From: Spirosomataceae bacterium TFI 002
GTDB lineage: Bacteria > Bacteroidota > Bacteroidia > Cytophagales > Spirosomataceae
Reading direction: 5' to 3'
Assembly: GCA_900230115.1 (NCBI GenBank)
Contig: LT907983.1
Span: 4,758,774-4,822,773 of the forward strand
Length of the DNA stretch: 64,000 bases
Of the stretch, positions 44,593 to 53,584 are shown one piece after another. The number at the start of each line of letters is the position of its first letter. Within the stretch, counting starts at the first letter, position 1. The notes below the pieces were generated by a model that was given only the letters and a program-made list of their open reading frames with translations, made no database searches and was not told the origin of the DNA. The position numbers and the translations under genes were made by a program.

Positions 44593-45009
44593 ATGACACT
44601 CCAGGAACTTCTTGATACAGACTTTAGCTCTGAATTTCAGTTCAACACTTCTCGTAGTGGTGGTGCTGGTGGGCAAAATGTGAACAAGGTAGAGACCAAA
44701 GTGGAGTTGCGGTTTCATGTTGGAAACTCTCAACTACTATTAGAAGAACAAAAGGAATTAATCCGCAAGAAGTTTAAAAACCAGATCAATCAAGAAGACG
44801 AATTATTGATCACTTCGCAAGTGAGTAGGTCGCAGCTGAAAAACAAGACAGCAACAATAAAACGCTTCAAAACAATTCTAAAACAAGCTCTCACACCACC
44901 TAAGAAAAGAAAACCTACAAAACCTTCACGTGCAAAAGTCGAAAAGCGACTCCAATCCAAAAAGATACAAGGAGACAAAAAAGCGAGTAGGGGAAAGGTA
45001 GAGTTTTAA
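44593..45009 (+). CDS. arfB: Peptidyl-tRNA hydrolase ArfB (ribosome rescue)
   Basis: A 138-residue protein from the ATG at 44593. The GGQ motif at residues 26-28 (SRSGGAGGQNVNKVETKVEL) is at the ArfB position, and the basic C-terminal tail (PPKKRKPTKPSRAKVEKRLQSKK) is the part that enters the empty mRNA channel of stalled ribosomes. The frame extends to 44494, but the extra residues would be encoded by REP sequence. Its stop shares bases with the convergent oxidoreductase stop. Confidence 0.95.
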   Translation: MTLQELLDTDFSSEFQFNTSRSGGAGGQNVNKVETKVELRFHVGNSQLLLEEQKELIRKKFKNQINQEDELLITSQVSRSQLKNKTATIKRFKTILKQALTPPKKRKPTKPSRAKVEKRLQSKKIQGDKKASRGKVEF

Positions 45010-47171
45010 ACCTTCTCAATCCATACCTCAGTTGCCTTAAAAGCAGGAGTACGACTCCTAGGATCAACTTCTGATCCAACCAAGAAATTAGTCTCTGGAT
45101 AATACCCTAAAACACTTCCTCGACTGATATTAAATGCAAAAGCTTCAAAATTCTTAATTTCTCCAGCTTTACTTTTAACATTGATGCTATCGCCATCTTT
45201 TAAGCCCTTGGCTGCAATATCTTCTGGATTCATGAGGATGACATTGCGATGAGTCGTTCCCCGCCAAGCATCATCTTCTTCATACACGATGGAGTTGAAT
45301 TGTCCTTCACTACGAACAGACATGAGCGTAAAACTATCTTTGTTTTCGGGAGCTTTGGGTAATCCGTTGAATTTGAAAATTGCCTTTCCGCTTGGAGTAT
45401 CAAAAATTGCATTGTGTTTTATTCTTCCCGAAATGTGGAATTCTTCATTGTCGTTGCTTAGCTTCTCAAAACCTGGAATAGTGACTGCAATGGCATTTCT
45501 AATATTTTTGTGGTCTAGGTAAGCAGCAAAATCAAGTTTGGTTTTTGGAACAACATCCTTGGCGATTGTAGCAATGATCTCCACTTCGGATTTGGCATTC
45601 TTTATTCTTTCTATGCCTCCATCGCTCCATCTCACAAAATTGAACATGGACTCTTGCGTTGTTCTTTGTGCTTCCTCGTCTCTGGTGAGCACTGGTAATA
45701 TCAAACTTTCTCCTTCGATGCCCTGAATATGTCCTTCGTTCAAAGTCGTATTGAGAAATACTTTGAAAGGAATATTGTCAAGAGCCTTTTTTGCAAAATT
45801 GAGATTGGGGTTAGATGCATACAGATTCCCACCCAAAATAAAGGCAACATCTACATTGCCTTTGTCGGCTTCTTCCATGCATTTCATGGTATCCCAGCCA
45901 ACGGTTGTAGGTAATTTGATGCCCAGTTTTTCTTCTATATTTTCAAATATTTTTCCCTTAAGAACGGGTGTAACACCCACAGTGCCAATTCCTTGAACAT
46001 TGGAATGTCCTCTGAGCGGCAATAAGCCTGCATTTTCCCTTCCTAGCATTCCTCTTAACATTGCTAAGTTGACAATGGCCTCTACATTTTCTACGCCATG
46101 TTGGTGATGTGTGATGCCCATTGCCCAAGTGAAAACTACATTTTTACCTTGAATATAAAGCTCTGCAGCTTTAATTATTTCAGCCTTCGAAATTTGAGAA
46201 TTGGAAACGATTTCTTCCCAAGAAAGATCATTCACTTTGGTTTTGAAAATGTCGAAGTTTTCACAATTGTTTTTTACAAAAGCTTTGTCTTCAGCTCCTT
46301 GTTCCAATACATATTTGGCGATACCGTAGATCACAGCCATATCGCCACCAATTCTTGGTTGGAGGTATTCGCTGGCTATGGCAGTTCCTGTGCTAAGCAA
46401 AGACCGCACATCGGAAGGGATAGAAAATCGTACCATTCCTTGCTCTTTTGCAGGGTTAATGACAATTACATTTCCGCCTCTTCTTCTTAAGTGCAATAAT
46501 TCTGTTAGAAATCTTGGGTGGTTTGATGCTGGATTTGCTCCTATCACAAATACTAAATCCGCTTTTTTGAGGTCGCTTAGTTCAATGGTCGCTGTTCCTG
46601 TTCCTATCACAGAACCCATTCCTACACCACTTGCTTGGTGGCAATAGTAAGAGCAATTATTCACATTGTTTGTTCCGTAAACTCTGGCGTATAAGTGAAG
46701 CAAAAAAGCAGCTTCGTTTCCTGATCTCCCAGATGCATAGAAAAAGCTGCGGTTAGGATCAGTGGCTTTGAATTTATGGATGATTTTGTCAAATGCTTCT
46801 TGCCACGAAATCACTTTGTAAGCATTGTCGTTTTTCCCTTTAAAAATAGGGTCTTGCAACCTGCCAAGTCTTTCGAGTTCTCTAGGTCTTAGTTTTCTTA
46901 GTTCGGCTAAACTATTTTGGCCCCAAAACTCGCTTGGGATACCTTTTTGAATATCCGTTAGCATAGCTTGCATGCTTTTCTTGCATATTTCTATGGTGTC
47001 TCCGTCTTCATTTACCATCCCGCCTTTTTGGCCGCCCATGCCATATGCACATGTTTTGCAGGTATTTTTAGAAGTTATACTCCTCGTAAATTCTCCCAAA
47101 CCCACTTCTTTGACTACATGAAGTGAGTAATAAATTGATTTCCAGCCGCCGGTGTAAGAAGGAGTCCGCAT
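45006..47171 (-). CDS. FdhF/YdeP-family molybdopterin oxidoreductase
   Basis: A 721-residue Mo/W-bis-MGD enzyme. The N-terminal NTCKTCAYGMGGQKGG...CKKS pattern can bind an iron-sulfur cluster; SFFYASGRSGNEAAFLL, FVIGANPASNHPR and TWAMGITHHQHGVENV are typical of the YdeP/FdhF-like (TIGR01701) group. At the catalytic position YYCHQASGVGMG carries Cys rather than selenocysteine. YdeP homologues are linked to acid resistance in E. coli; the true substrate is unknown and formate dehydrogenase activity should not be assumed. It is convergent with arfB and divergent from the DUF2461 gene. Confidence 0.9.
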   Translation of the reverse strand: MRTPSYTGGWKSIYYSLHVVKEVGLGEFTRSITSKNTCKTCAYGMGGQKGGMVNEDGDTIEICKKSMQAMLTDIQKGIPSEFWGQNSLAELRKLRPRELERLGRLQDPIFKGKNDNAYKVISWQEAFDKIIHKFKATDPNRSFFYASGRSGNEAAFLLHLYARVYGTNNVNNCSYYCHQASGVGMGSVIGTGTATIELSDLKKADLVFVIGANPASNHPRFLTELLHLRRRGGNVIVINPAKEQGMVRFSIPSDVRSLLSTGTAIASEYLQPRIGGDMAVIYGIAKYVLEQGAEDKAFVKNNCENFDIFKTKVNDLSWEEIVSNSQISKAEIIKAAELYIQGKNVVFTWAMGITHHQHGVENVEAIVNLAMLRGMLGRENAGLLPLRGHSNVQGIGTVGVTPVLKGKIFENIEEKLGIKLPTTVGWDTMKCMEEADKGNVDVAFILGGNLYASNPNLNFAKKALDNIPFKVFLNTTLNEGHIQGIEGESLILPVLTRDEEAQRTTQESMFNFVRWSDGGIERIKNAKSEVEIIATIAKDVVPKTKLDFAAYLDHKNIRNAIAVTIPGFEKLSNDNEEFHISGRIKHNAIFDTPSGKAIFKFNGLPKAPENKDSFTLMSVRSEGQFNSIVYEEDDAWRGTTHRNVILMNPEDIAAKGLKDGDSINVKSKAGEIKNFEAFAFNISRGSVLGYYPETNFLVGSEVDPRSRTPAFKATEVWIEKV

Positions 47172-47214
47172 GAAGCGATATTTTGTTTAGTTTGCATAAA
47201 AATAGGAATTCATA

Positions 47215-47883
47215 TTGAAGAAAGCATTTGATTTTTTGCAGGATTTAAAAGAAAACAATAATAGAGAGTGGTTCGAAAAACACAGAGCGACTTATGAAGT
47301 TGCTCGCGACGAAATGGCCGTACTAGTGCAAAAGATTCTGGATGGCATGAAGGAGCAAGATGTAATAGAGCAAGTGGAAGCACGCAAGTCCATGCAAAGG
47401 ATTTATAGGGATATTCGCTTCTCCAAAGATAAAACACCTTATAAGCAGCATTTTGGAGGAAAGATTACTCGTGCTACAAAATATCGCAGAGGTGGTTATT
47501 ATTTTCATTTAGAACCTGGGAATACATTTGTAGTCGCTGCTTTTTGGAACCCAAATAAAGAAGATTTGGCTTGGATTCGTTCCCATATTGCAATGGATGC
47601 TTCTCCTCTGGAAGCAATTGTAAATGATCCAATCTTTAAAAAGGAATTTGGGGAAATAGAAGGTGAAAAGCTAAAAAATAAACCAAAAGGCTACGAAATA
47701 GACCACCCAAATATAGAATGGTTAAAGTACAAGCAGTTTTTGGTTTTCAAGCATTTCAGCGATGAGGAAGCTCTATCTCCCAATTTTCACAAAAAAGTTC
47801 TCAAAGCTTTTGCTCAAATGATGCCTTTCCTCAATTATATGAGCGAAATCTTGACTACCGACCTGAACGGTGAAGAAATTTGA
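47215..47883 (+). CDS. DUF2461-family protein
   Basis: A 222-residue soluble protein. FLQDLKENNNREWFEKHRATYE at the start, RIYRDIRFSKDKTPYKQHFGG and GGYYFHLEPGNTFVVAAFWNP are the conserved blocks of DUF2461 (TIGR02453). The start is TTG at 47215, because a stop lies four codons upstream and no ATG is available before the first conserved block. Function unknown. It diverges from the oxidoreductase gene. Confidence 0.92.
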   Translation: MKKAFDFLQDLKENNNREWFEKHRATYEVARDEMAVLVQKILDGMKEQDVIEQVEARKSMQRIYRDIRFSKDKTPYKQHFGGKITRATKYRRGGYYFHLEPGNTFVVAAFWNPNKEDLAWIRSHIAMDASPLEAIVNDPIFKKEFGEIEGEKLKNKPKGYEIDHPNIEWLKYKQFLVFKHFSDEEALSPNFHKKVLKAFAQMMPFLNYMSEILTTDLNGEEI

Positions 47884-47925
47884 TCCCCGAAAATCAGTAA
47901 GATCAGCCAAATCTGTGTTCCTATT
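47882..47925. repeat. Dispersed 44-bp repeat, copy 1
   Basis: This 44-base segment matches 49880-49923 at 36 of 44 positions (shared AATCAG, GATCAG, TGTGTTCC-type blocks). The two copies flank the acyl-CoA dehydrogenase gene, in the same orientation. Neither is inside a confident gene beyond the final bases of the DUF2461 stop codon. Confidence 0.6.
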
Positions 47926-48060
47926 TCTACAGACATGACACTTGAATAGGTTTGAATTAAGATTTACCAAAATGCCAAAGATTACAATAAACACTCTCTA
48001 CAATTAACCAGTTTTACGTATTATTACTCTATCACTTCAGCCCGTCAAACTCAAAAAACA

Positions 48061-49854
48061 ATGTTTTATTCCAAAAGAAATTTACGTTTTAATCTATTTG
48101 AAGTTTTAAACGCTTCGGAATTAAGCGAATTTAAATACTTCGAAGATCATTCTGATGAAACTTTTGAGCTGATTTTGGATGCTGCCGAGCAAATCGCTGA
48201 AAAAATGCTGCTTCCATTGTTAACTGAAATGGACAGAAAAGAGCCTCAGCTCATTGATGGCAAAATTGTGATACACGAAGGTATGAAGCCAATCATCAAG
48301 AAGTTTGGCGAAGACGGATGGATTAATGCTACTTTTTCTTACGAAGATGGTGGGCAACAATTACCAAACTTAATTCATAATGCAGCAGCATTTATTTTTC
48401 AAGCTGCCAACTACTCGGCCTCTGTTTTTCCTTTTTTAACTTCAGGAGCGGCCAACCTTATCAGGACATTTGGATCAGACCAGCTAAAGCAAACGTTTCT
48501 TGAAAACATGTTTTCGGGTAAATGGCAAGGGACAATGGCACTTACGGAGCCAGATGCAGGCAGTTCGCTATCGGATATTTCAACCTCAGCTACGCCAACC
48601 GATAGGGAAGGAGTTTACAAAATAAAGGGTCAAAAAATTTACATTTCTTGCGGTGATCACAATGCTTGTGAAAATGTAATTCACCTCATGCTTGCCAAAA
48701 TTGTTGGAGGACCGCTTGGGGCAAAAGGAATATCTTTATTTGTAGTGCCACAAAAGCGAATTAACGATACTGAGTTACAAGCCAATGATGTAACTACGGC
48801 AGGTATTTACCACAAAATGGGATACAAAGGAGCACCCATTGCTCATTTAATGATGGGTTCTGGAGATGGCTGTGAGGGTTATTTAGTGGGCGAAGCCAGT
48901 AAGGGGCTTTCATATATGTTCCAAATGATGAACGAAGCTCGTGTAGGAGTGGGAATGAATGCAACTGCCATTGGTACTGCGGCTTATTATGCTTCTTTAC
49001 AGTACGCAAAAGAACGCCCACAAGGCAGGAAGATATCAGAAAAAGATCCAAGTAAACCGCAGGTCAGGATTATAAAACATGCAGATGTAAAGCGGATGTT
49101 ATTTTTCCAAAAGTCAGTAGTAGAAGGTTCGCTTTCCTTGCTGTTATTCTGTAGTAAACTGTCTGATATTATTCATGTTTCCACAGGTGAGAAGCAAACC
49201 AATGCTGCTTTATTGTTAGATTTTCTCACACCAATTGCCAAGTCGTATCCTTCTGAAATGTGTTGTTTAACTACTTCGGCAGCTGTTCAGATATTAGGTG
49301 GTGCTGGTTATACGACTGACTTTCCAGTTGAGCAATTTTATAGAGAAGCACGCATTCATCCTATTCATGAAGGCACGACCGGTATTCACGGAATGGATTT
49401 ATTGGGTAGAAAAATTACTATTGCAAACGGACAAGCAGCTATGCTTTTCTTTAAAGAATGTGGAAAAAGCATTCAAGAAGCCAAAGGTTTTGAAAACCTG
49501 AAATCCAAAGCTGAAAGTCTTGAAAATCAGTTACAAATATTACAGAAAGTTACCAATCACCTACTTCAAACGGCAAAGGCAGGAGAAACTGAAAAGTACT
49601 TGGCAGATGCCACTTTATTTCTGGAAATGACAGGAATTATTGCAATTGCTTGGCAATGGCTAACGATGAGTATTGTAGCTCAAAAAGCCCTCAATAAGAA
49701 TGAAGCTCACCTTGATGATCAGCAATTCTACAAAGGAAAAATAGCAACCATGCAGTACTTTTTTGACTACGAACTCGTCAAAGTTGATTCACTTTCCAAA
49801 CGACTGACAAGTGCAGATTTCATCTCACTAGATGCCGAAGAAAGTTGGTTTTAA
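48061..49854 (+). CDS. Acyl-CoA dehydrogenase
   Basis: A 597-residue flavoenzyme of the larger ACAD type. The N-terminal domain (FKYFEDHSDETFELILDAAEQIAEKMLLPL), the FAD-contacting TMALTEPDAGSSLSDI, the IYISCGDHN segment, the EARVGVGMNATAIG helix and REARIHPIHEGTTGIHGMDLLGR are all present, with a C-terminal extension of about 120 residues as in ACADs of the DmdC/AcdA type. It should oxidise an acyl-CoA to enoyl-CoA; chain length is unknown. No ETF or thiolase genes are adjacent. Confidence 0.95.
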   Translation: MFYSKRNLRFNLFEVLNASELSEFKYFEDHSDETFELILDAAEQIAEKMLLPLLTEMDRKEPQLIDGKIVIHEGMKPIIKKFGEDGWINATFSYEDGGQQLPNLIHNAAAFIFQAANYSASVFPFLTSGAANLIRTFGSDQLKQTFLENMFSGKWQGTMALTEPDAGSSLSDISTSATPTDREGVYKIKGQKIYISCGDHNACENVIHLMLAKIVGGPLGAKGISLFVVPQKRINDTELQANDVTTAGIYHKMGYKGAPIAHLMMGSGDGCEGYLVGEASKGLSYMFQMMNEARVGVGMNATAIGTAAYYASLQYAKERPQGRKISEKDPSKPQVRIIKHADVKRMLFFQKSVVEGSLSLLLFCSKLSDIIHVSTGEKQTNAALLLDFLTPIAKSYPSEMCCLTTSAAVQILGGAGYTTDFPVEQFYREARIHPIHEGTTGIHGMDLLGRKITIANGQAAMLFFKECGKSIQEAKGFENLKSKAESLENQLQILQKVTNHLLQTAKAGETEKYLADATLFLEMTGIIAIAWQWLTMSIVAQKALNKNEAHLDDQQFYKGKIATMQYFFDYELVKVDSLSKRLTSADFISLDAEESWF

Positions 49855-49879
49855 TCTAGCTTTCTTGAAGAGATCTCGA

Positions 49880-49923
49880 GATCCGCAAAAATCAGTTAGA
49901 TCAGTTCAATCCGTGTTCCAATT
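49880..49923. repeat. Dispersed 44-bp repeat, copy 2
   Basis: The second copy of the 44-base repeat described at 47882-47925, starting 26 bases after the acyl-CoA dehydrogenase stop codon. Confidence 0.6.
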
Positions 49924-49980
49924 CGGTAGGTAAAGGGAAATCAATTGTATTTTCTAAAAAACCTATTCGTCGACTTTTTT

Positions 49981-50039
49981 GGGCTAAAGCCCTTTTCGGT
50001 TGGTTTTCTTTTTTTAATCCACGGGCTAAAGCCGCGTGG
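49981..50039. repeat. Two GGGCTAAAGCC hairpins
   Basis: GGGCTAAAGCCC (49981-49992) is a short perfect hairpin; a related unit, CCACGGGCTAAAGCCGCGTGG (positions 50019-50039), repeats the core within a longer, once-bulged stem. The pair is 27 bases apart and looks REP-like, different from the REP family near the RAYT gene. Confidence 0.7.
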
Positions 50040-50084
50040 GAATTACTTATTTGATAGCAATTGCATTGCTTTATTTCGAACGTC

Positions 50085-50290
50085 AAAAGGATTTGTCAGA
50101 TCGAATAGTATTCTTCTGTTAGATGGATTTTTTATACAGAGCAGCATGCTTTCGTTAATAGGCTTGTTAGATCGGGCAGTGCTTTTCTGTTAAAAGATTT
50201 ATCAGATTGAGCAGTATTTTTCCGTTAAAGGCTTGTCAGATCGAGCAGTATTTTTCCGCTAAAAGGATTGTCAAATCGAGCGATAGTCGA
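50085..50290. repeat. Degenerate 35-bp tandem repeat
   Basis: About six imperfect units spaced 32-39 bases (mostly 34-35) apart, consensus close to TTGTCAGATCGAGCAGTATTT then TTCCGTTAAAGG. The best-conserved units start near 50164, 50199, 50233 and 50268. There is no spacer diversity, so it is not a CRISPR. A single similar stretch occurs at about 57136-57168. Confidence 0.75.
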
Positions 50291-50292
50291 GA

Positions 50293-52170
50293 TCACGACC
50301 AATCCACATGATAAAACTTCCCACTAGCATCATCTACACGTTGAAAAGTATGAGCACCAAAAAAGTCTCGTTGAGCTTGAATGATATTTGCCGTAGGGAA
50401 ATTATTCAAGTGAGCATTTAAGTAGTCCACAGCCGATAAATGACATGGAATAGAAACCCCCGCCGTAATAGCCAAACTACACATCGACCTCAATGCAGCT
50501 AATTGCTCAATGATATCCTGCTGTCTCATTTCCAAAATCATGTCGGTTTTGGTAGCGTAAACCTGCGAAATTTCTTCCATCAGTGTGGAGCGTATGATAC
50601 AGCCATTGGTCCAAATGCGAGCTAACTCAACAAAATCAATATTCCAATTATACTCCTTAGCTGCAGTCCTGATAAGCGTAAAACCTTGCTGATGATTCAC
50701 TCTTCTTGCTAGCGAATAAGCAAGTTTGAGGTCATTGTGGTTTAGTTCGTGGCTTATTTTATCGACATCCAAAAACTGATTGGCGTATACATCACGTCGG
50801 TCCTTGAATGCAGAAACGTATCTTGCAAAAAGTGCTGAAGAAATCATTGTAGCTGGTTCGCCTAGCTCAGCCATGGTAATGGTTGTCAAGCTGCCAGTTC
50901 CTTTATTTCCAGCCTTGTCAAGTATCAAATCAATCAGGTATTTATTGCCTTCTTTCTTGCGAAGTAGTTTGTGAGTGATCTCTAGTAAGTAACTACTTTG
51001 CGAACCTTCATTCCAGTTTTCGAAAGTACTGGCAATGTTTTCCACTTTCATTTGGAATACGTACCTCATGATGCCGTATATCTCGGCAATGAGTTGCATT
51101 TCGGCGTATTCAATACCGTTGTGCACCATTTTTACGAAATGGCCAGACCCACCTTCGCCTATATAGGTACAGCAGCTGTCTCCTTTCTTATCTTTTGCAG
51201 CGATTGCTGTGAGGTAAGGAGCAATAATATCGTAAGCTTCTTTTGGCCCACTTGGCATGATAGATGGCCCTTTGAGAGCACCTTCTTCACCGCCAGAAAC
51301 ACCAGTGCCAATAAAGTGAAGGCCCTTTTTAGATAGTTTGATGATTCTTTGCTCCGTGTCTTTGAAATGAGAATTGCCACCATCTATGATCACATCTCCT
51401 TTGTCCAAAATAGGCATCAACTCGTCTATGACCATGTCGGTAACTTTACCAGCATTGACCATTAAGAATATCTTTCTCGGGCTGCTCAGGTTGTCTACAA
51501 ACTGTTGGAGATTCTCGAATCCAGCAGAGTTGTTTAGCTCGTCGTGCTCTTTTACAAAATTCTCAGCAACTTGTTCTTCCAAGTCTTTCACAAATCTATT
51601 GTACAAAGCCAATTTGAAACCTCTCGAAGCAAGATTCCTCGCAAGGCTTTTTCCCATTACGCCTAAACCAATCAGACCGAATTCTTTTTTCTCTAGTTCT
51701 TTCACAATTTTTTCAATTATTACTGCTGGGCTGTCTTCAATAGAAGTTCTAATTCCCGTATTTATAGGTTCCAAAGTCTCAAACTGTGAATCCAAAAGAT
51801 TTGGTGGCATAAAATGCCCTTTTCGTGCTTGTAGTCTTTGTTTTATAAGTTCTTTGGAGCCATCCAAATGAATAAAATGTACTTCTTTAAGGCCAAGGCT
51901 CAATACTTTCCTGTAACTATCTTTCAATGCCGAACAGGCGAAAATTCCACTTTCACCATCGTTTTGTAGTTCTTTGGCTTTAAAATTTAAGGCCTCAAGC
52001 CAACCTTTTCTATCCTCGTCAGTTAAAGGTATGCTTTGAGACATTTTGTATACATTGGCTTCTGGATGGAAATTGTCTCCATCGTAAAAAGCAATGTTCA
52101 ATTTTTCTGAAAGCAAATTTCCTATGGTGGATTTACCGCTTCCCGAAACCCCCATAACGTATAGAATCAT
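50293..52170 (-). CDS. Bifunctional gluconokinase / 6-phosphogluconate dehydrogenase fusion
   Basis: A 625-residue protein. Residues 1-160 are a complete GntK-type gluconokinase: P-loop GVSGSGKST at 7-15, FYDGDNFHPEANVYKMSQSIPLTDEDR, and GHFMPPNLLDSQFETLE. From residue 163 a full 6-phosphogluconate dehydrogenase follows: Rossmann motif GLIGLGVMGKSLARNL, GGNSHFKDTEQR, GTGVSGGEEGALKGPSIMPSG and catalytic KMVHNGIEYAEMQ. There is almost no linker. The product would turn gluconate into 6-phosphogluconate and then ribulose-5-phosphate. ATG at 52170 starts exactly at the kinase fold; an upstream ATG at 52209 is possible. The gene is divergent from the renalase-like gene. Confidence 0.95.
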   Translation of the reverse strand: MILYVMGVSGSGKSTIGNLLSEKLNIAFYDGDNFHPEANVYKMSQSIPLTDEDRKGWLEALNFKAKELQNDGESGIFACSALKDSYRKVLSLGLKEVHFIHLDGSKELIKQRLQARKGHFMPPNLLDSQFETLEPINTGIRTSIEDSPAVIIEKIVKELEKKEFGLIGLGVMGKSLARNLASRGFKLALYNRFVKDLEEQVAENFVKEHDELNNSAGFENLQQFVDNLSSPRKIFLMVNAGKVTDMVIDELMPILDKGDVIIDGGNSHFKDTEQRIIKLSKKGLHFIGTGVSGGEEGALKGPSIMPSGPKEAYDIIAPYLTAIAAKDKKGDSCCTYIGEGGSGHFVKMVHNGIEYAEMQLIAEIYGIMRYVFQMKVENIASTFENWNEGSQSSYLLEITHKLLRKKEGNKYLIDLILDKAGNKGTGSLTTITMAELGEPATMISSALFARYVSAFKDRRDVYANQFLDVDKISHELNHNDLKLAYSLARRVNHQQGFTLIRTAAKEYNWNIDFVELARIWTNGCIIRSTLMEEISQVYATKTDMILEMRQQDIIEQLAALRSMCSLAITAGVSIPCHLSAVDYLNAHLNNFPTANIIQAQRDFFGAHTFQRVDDASGKFYHVDWS

Positions 52171-52234
52171 CAAACGAGATTTTTGTTGAGCGGCGAAATT
52201 AGAAAACATATTTAGAGCGACCTTATATTTAGCA

Positions 52235-53173
52235 ATGAAAAAAGTATTAATAATTGGAGGAGGCCTATCAGGAGCCACAGCAGCCAAGTTTTTGAATGAC
52301 AGTGCTTACGAAGTTCAAATTTTGGAAAAATCGAGAGGGGCTGGTGGCAGAATGGCAACCAAAAGAATGGAAGGAAGCAGGGCAGATCATGGTGCTCAGT
52401 ATTTCTCTGCGAGAACAGAGCCTTTTCAGCAACAAGTGCAGCAGTGGCTAGCCCTTGACCTCCTTCAAACCTGGAAGCGGAATAAGGCCGACAATTATGA
52501 TCGTTATTTTTGTAAAACGGGTATGTCTAGTTTGCCAAAAGCATTGCTGAACGACCAAATCCAATTATTAGCAAATGAGCGAGCAACTCATTGGGAGAAA
52601 ACCTCCAATTGCTTTATTACTCATACCGAAAGCGGCAAAACTTATAGCTCCGATTATTTGATTTGTACAGCTCCTGCACCTCAGGCGATCGAACTTTTGA
52701 AAGCCTCTAAAGTAAATGAATTAAAAGCCCTAAAGGAAATTACTTACGAACCATGCTTTGCACTTTTATTGACTACCAAGAAAGCAATTGACCTGCCAGA
52801 AAATGCGTCAATTGACAAGCCCAACAAAACATTTAATTGGTTAATGAGCAATTTCAACAAGGGTTTTGCAGCAAAGCCAACTTACACCTTACACACCAGT
52901 CATGAATTTGCCTTAGAGCATTTTGAAAAAAGCGTAGAAGAACTTCAAGAGTTAATGTTAGAGCGTTTGCCAGAGCAATTCAAAGGAGCAGAGTTTACCG
53001 AAATATTGGTTCACAAATGGAGATATGGCATCGCCATGAAGCGAATCAATGAAAAGTTCTTAAAATCTAACAATGGTGTCTATTTTGCAGGAGATGGCTT
53101 TGGAATTGGCAATGTAGAAGGTGCTTATCTTTCTGGTTTGGCTGTGGCGGAGGATTTGGTGGGGAGGGGGTGA
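52235..53173 (+). CDS. Renalase-like FAD/NAD(P)-dependent amine oxidase family protein
   Basis: A 312-residue flavoprotein. The N-terminal dinucleotide motif IIGGGLSGATAAKFL is followed by EKSRGAGGRMATKR and HGAQYFSAR, the pattern of renalase-like proteins; the C-terminal GVYFAGDGFGIGNVEGAYLSG is the second FAD contact. Related bacterial proteins oxidise isomeric NAD(P)H forms; activity here is inferred only from family. A terminator follows directly. Confidence 0.88.
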   Translation: MKKVLIIGGGLSGATAAKFLNDSAYEVQILEKSRGAGGRMATKRMEGSRADHGAQYFSARTEPFQQQVQQWLALDLLQTWKRNKADNYDRYFCKTGMSSLPKALLNDQIQLLANERATHWEKTSNCFITHTESGKTYSSDYLICTAPAPQAIELLKASKVNELKALKEITYEPCFALLLTTKKAIDLPENASIDKPNKTFNWLMSNFNKGFAAKPTYTLHTSHEFALEHFEKSVEELQELMLERLPEQFKGAEFTEILVHKWRYGIAMKRINEKFLKSNNGVYFAGDGFGIGNVEGAYLSGLAVAEDLVGRG

Positions 53174-53200
53174 TTTTAAATCAAAAAAGGAAGTAGCAAA

Positions 53201-53229
53201 AAAAAATCGAAAGGATAAGTTTCGATTTT
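53201..53229. terminator. Bidirectional terminator between convergent genes
   Basis: AAATCGAAA (53204-53212) pairs with TTTCGATTT (53220-53228) around a 7-base loop, with an A-run on one side. It separates the renalase-like gene from the lysine-rich gene. Confidence 0.85.
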
Positions 53230-53236
53230 AGAGGTA

Positions 53237-53584
53237 TTACTTTTTGCCTTTTTTCTTCTTAGCTTTTGATTTCTTTTTTCCAGCCTTTTTCTTTTCAGCC
53301 TTCTGTTTCTTAGCCTTTTTCTTTTTTGCTTTCTCTTTTTTGGCTTTTTGTTTAAGTTTCTTCTTAGCCTTTCTTTTTAGTTTTTTCTTGTCCTTCTTTT
53401 TGCCCTTGTCTTTCTTTTTTTCTTTTTTTGGAGCGTCTTCTTTGGAACTTTCAGATACCAATGCTTCAGTTATTTCGGCTTTCTCGTCAGCTTTTTTAAG
53501 AGCGGTTGATTTTTTTGTTGTTGCGGCTTTCGTTACTTCTTTAATCTCAGGTTTGCTTTCGCCTGCTGCTTTATTATCTTCCAT
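53237..53584 (-). CDS. Lysine-rich low-complexity (histone H1-like) protein
   Basis: A 115-residue protein. The first 50 residues are mixed charged (EDNKAAGESKPEIKEVTKAA) and the last 65 consist almost only of Lys with Ala, Glu and Gln. The composition resembles histone H1-like nucleoid proteins and could bind nucleic acid by charge; no folded domain is evident. The complementary strand is also fully open, but that ORF is a Phe/Leu-rich shadow of the Lys codons. Confidence 0.65.
   Translation of the reverse strand: MEDNKAAGESKPEIKEVTKAATTKKSTALKKADEKAEITEALVSESSKEDAPKKEKKKDKGKKKDKKKLKRKAKKKLKQKAKKEKAKKKKAKKQKAEKKKAGKKKSKAKKKKGKK

Noticed and set aside
45006-47171. Formate dehydrogenase with selenocysteine
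   Set aside because: No in-frame TGA at the catalytic site; the motif carries Cys and the sequence pattern is YdeP-like.
50085-50290. Possible CRISPR array
   Set aside because: Units are degenerate tandem repeats with no unique spacers of constant length, and no cas genes are present.
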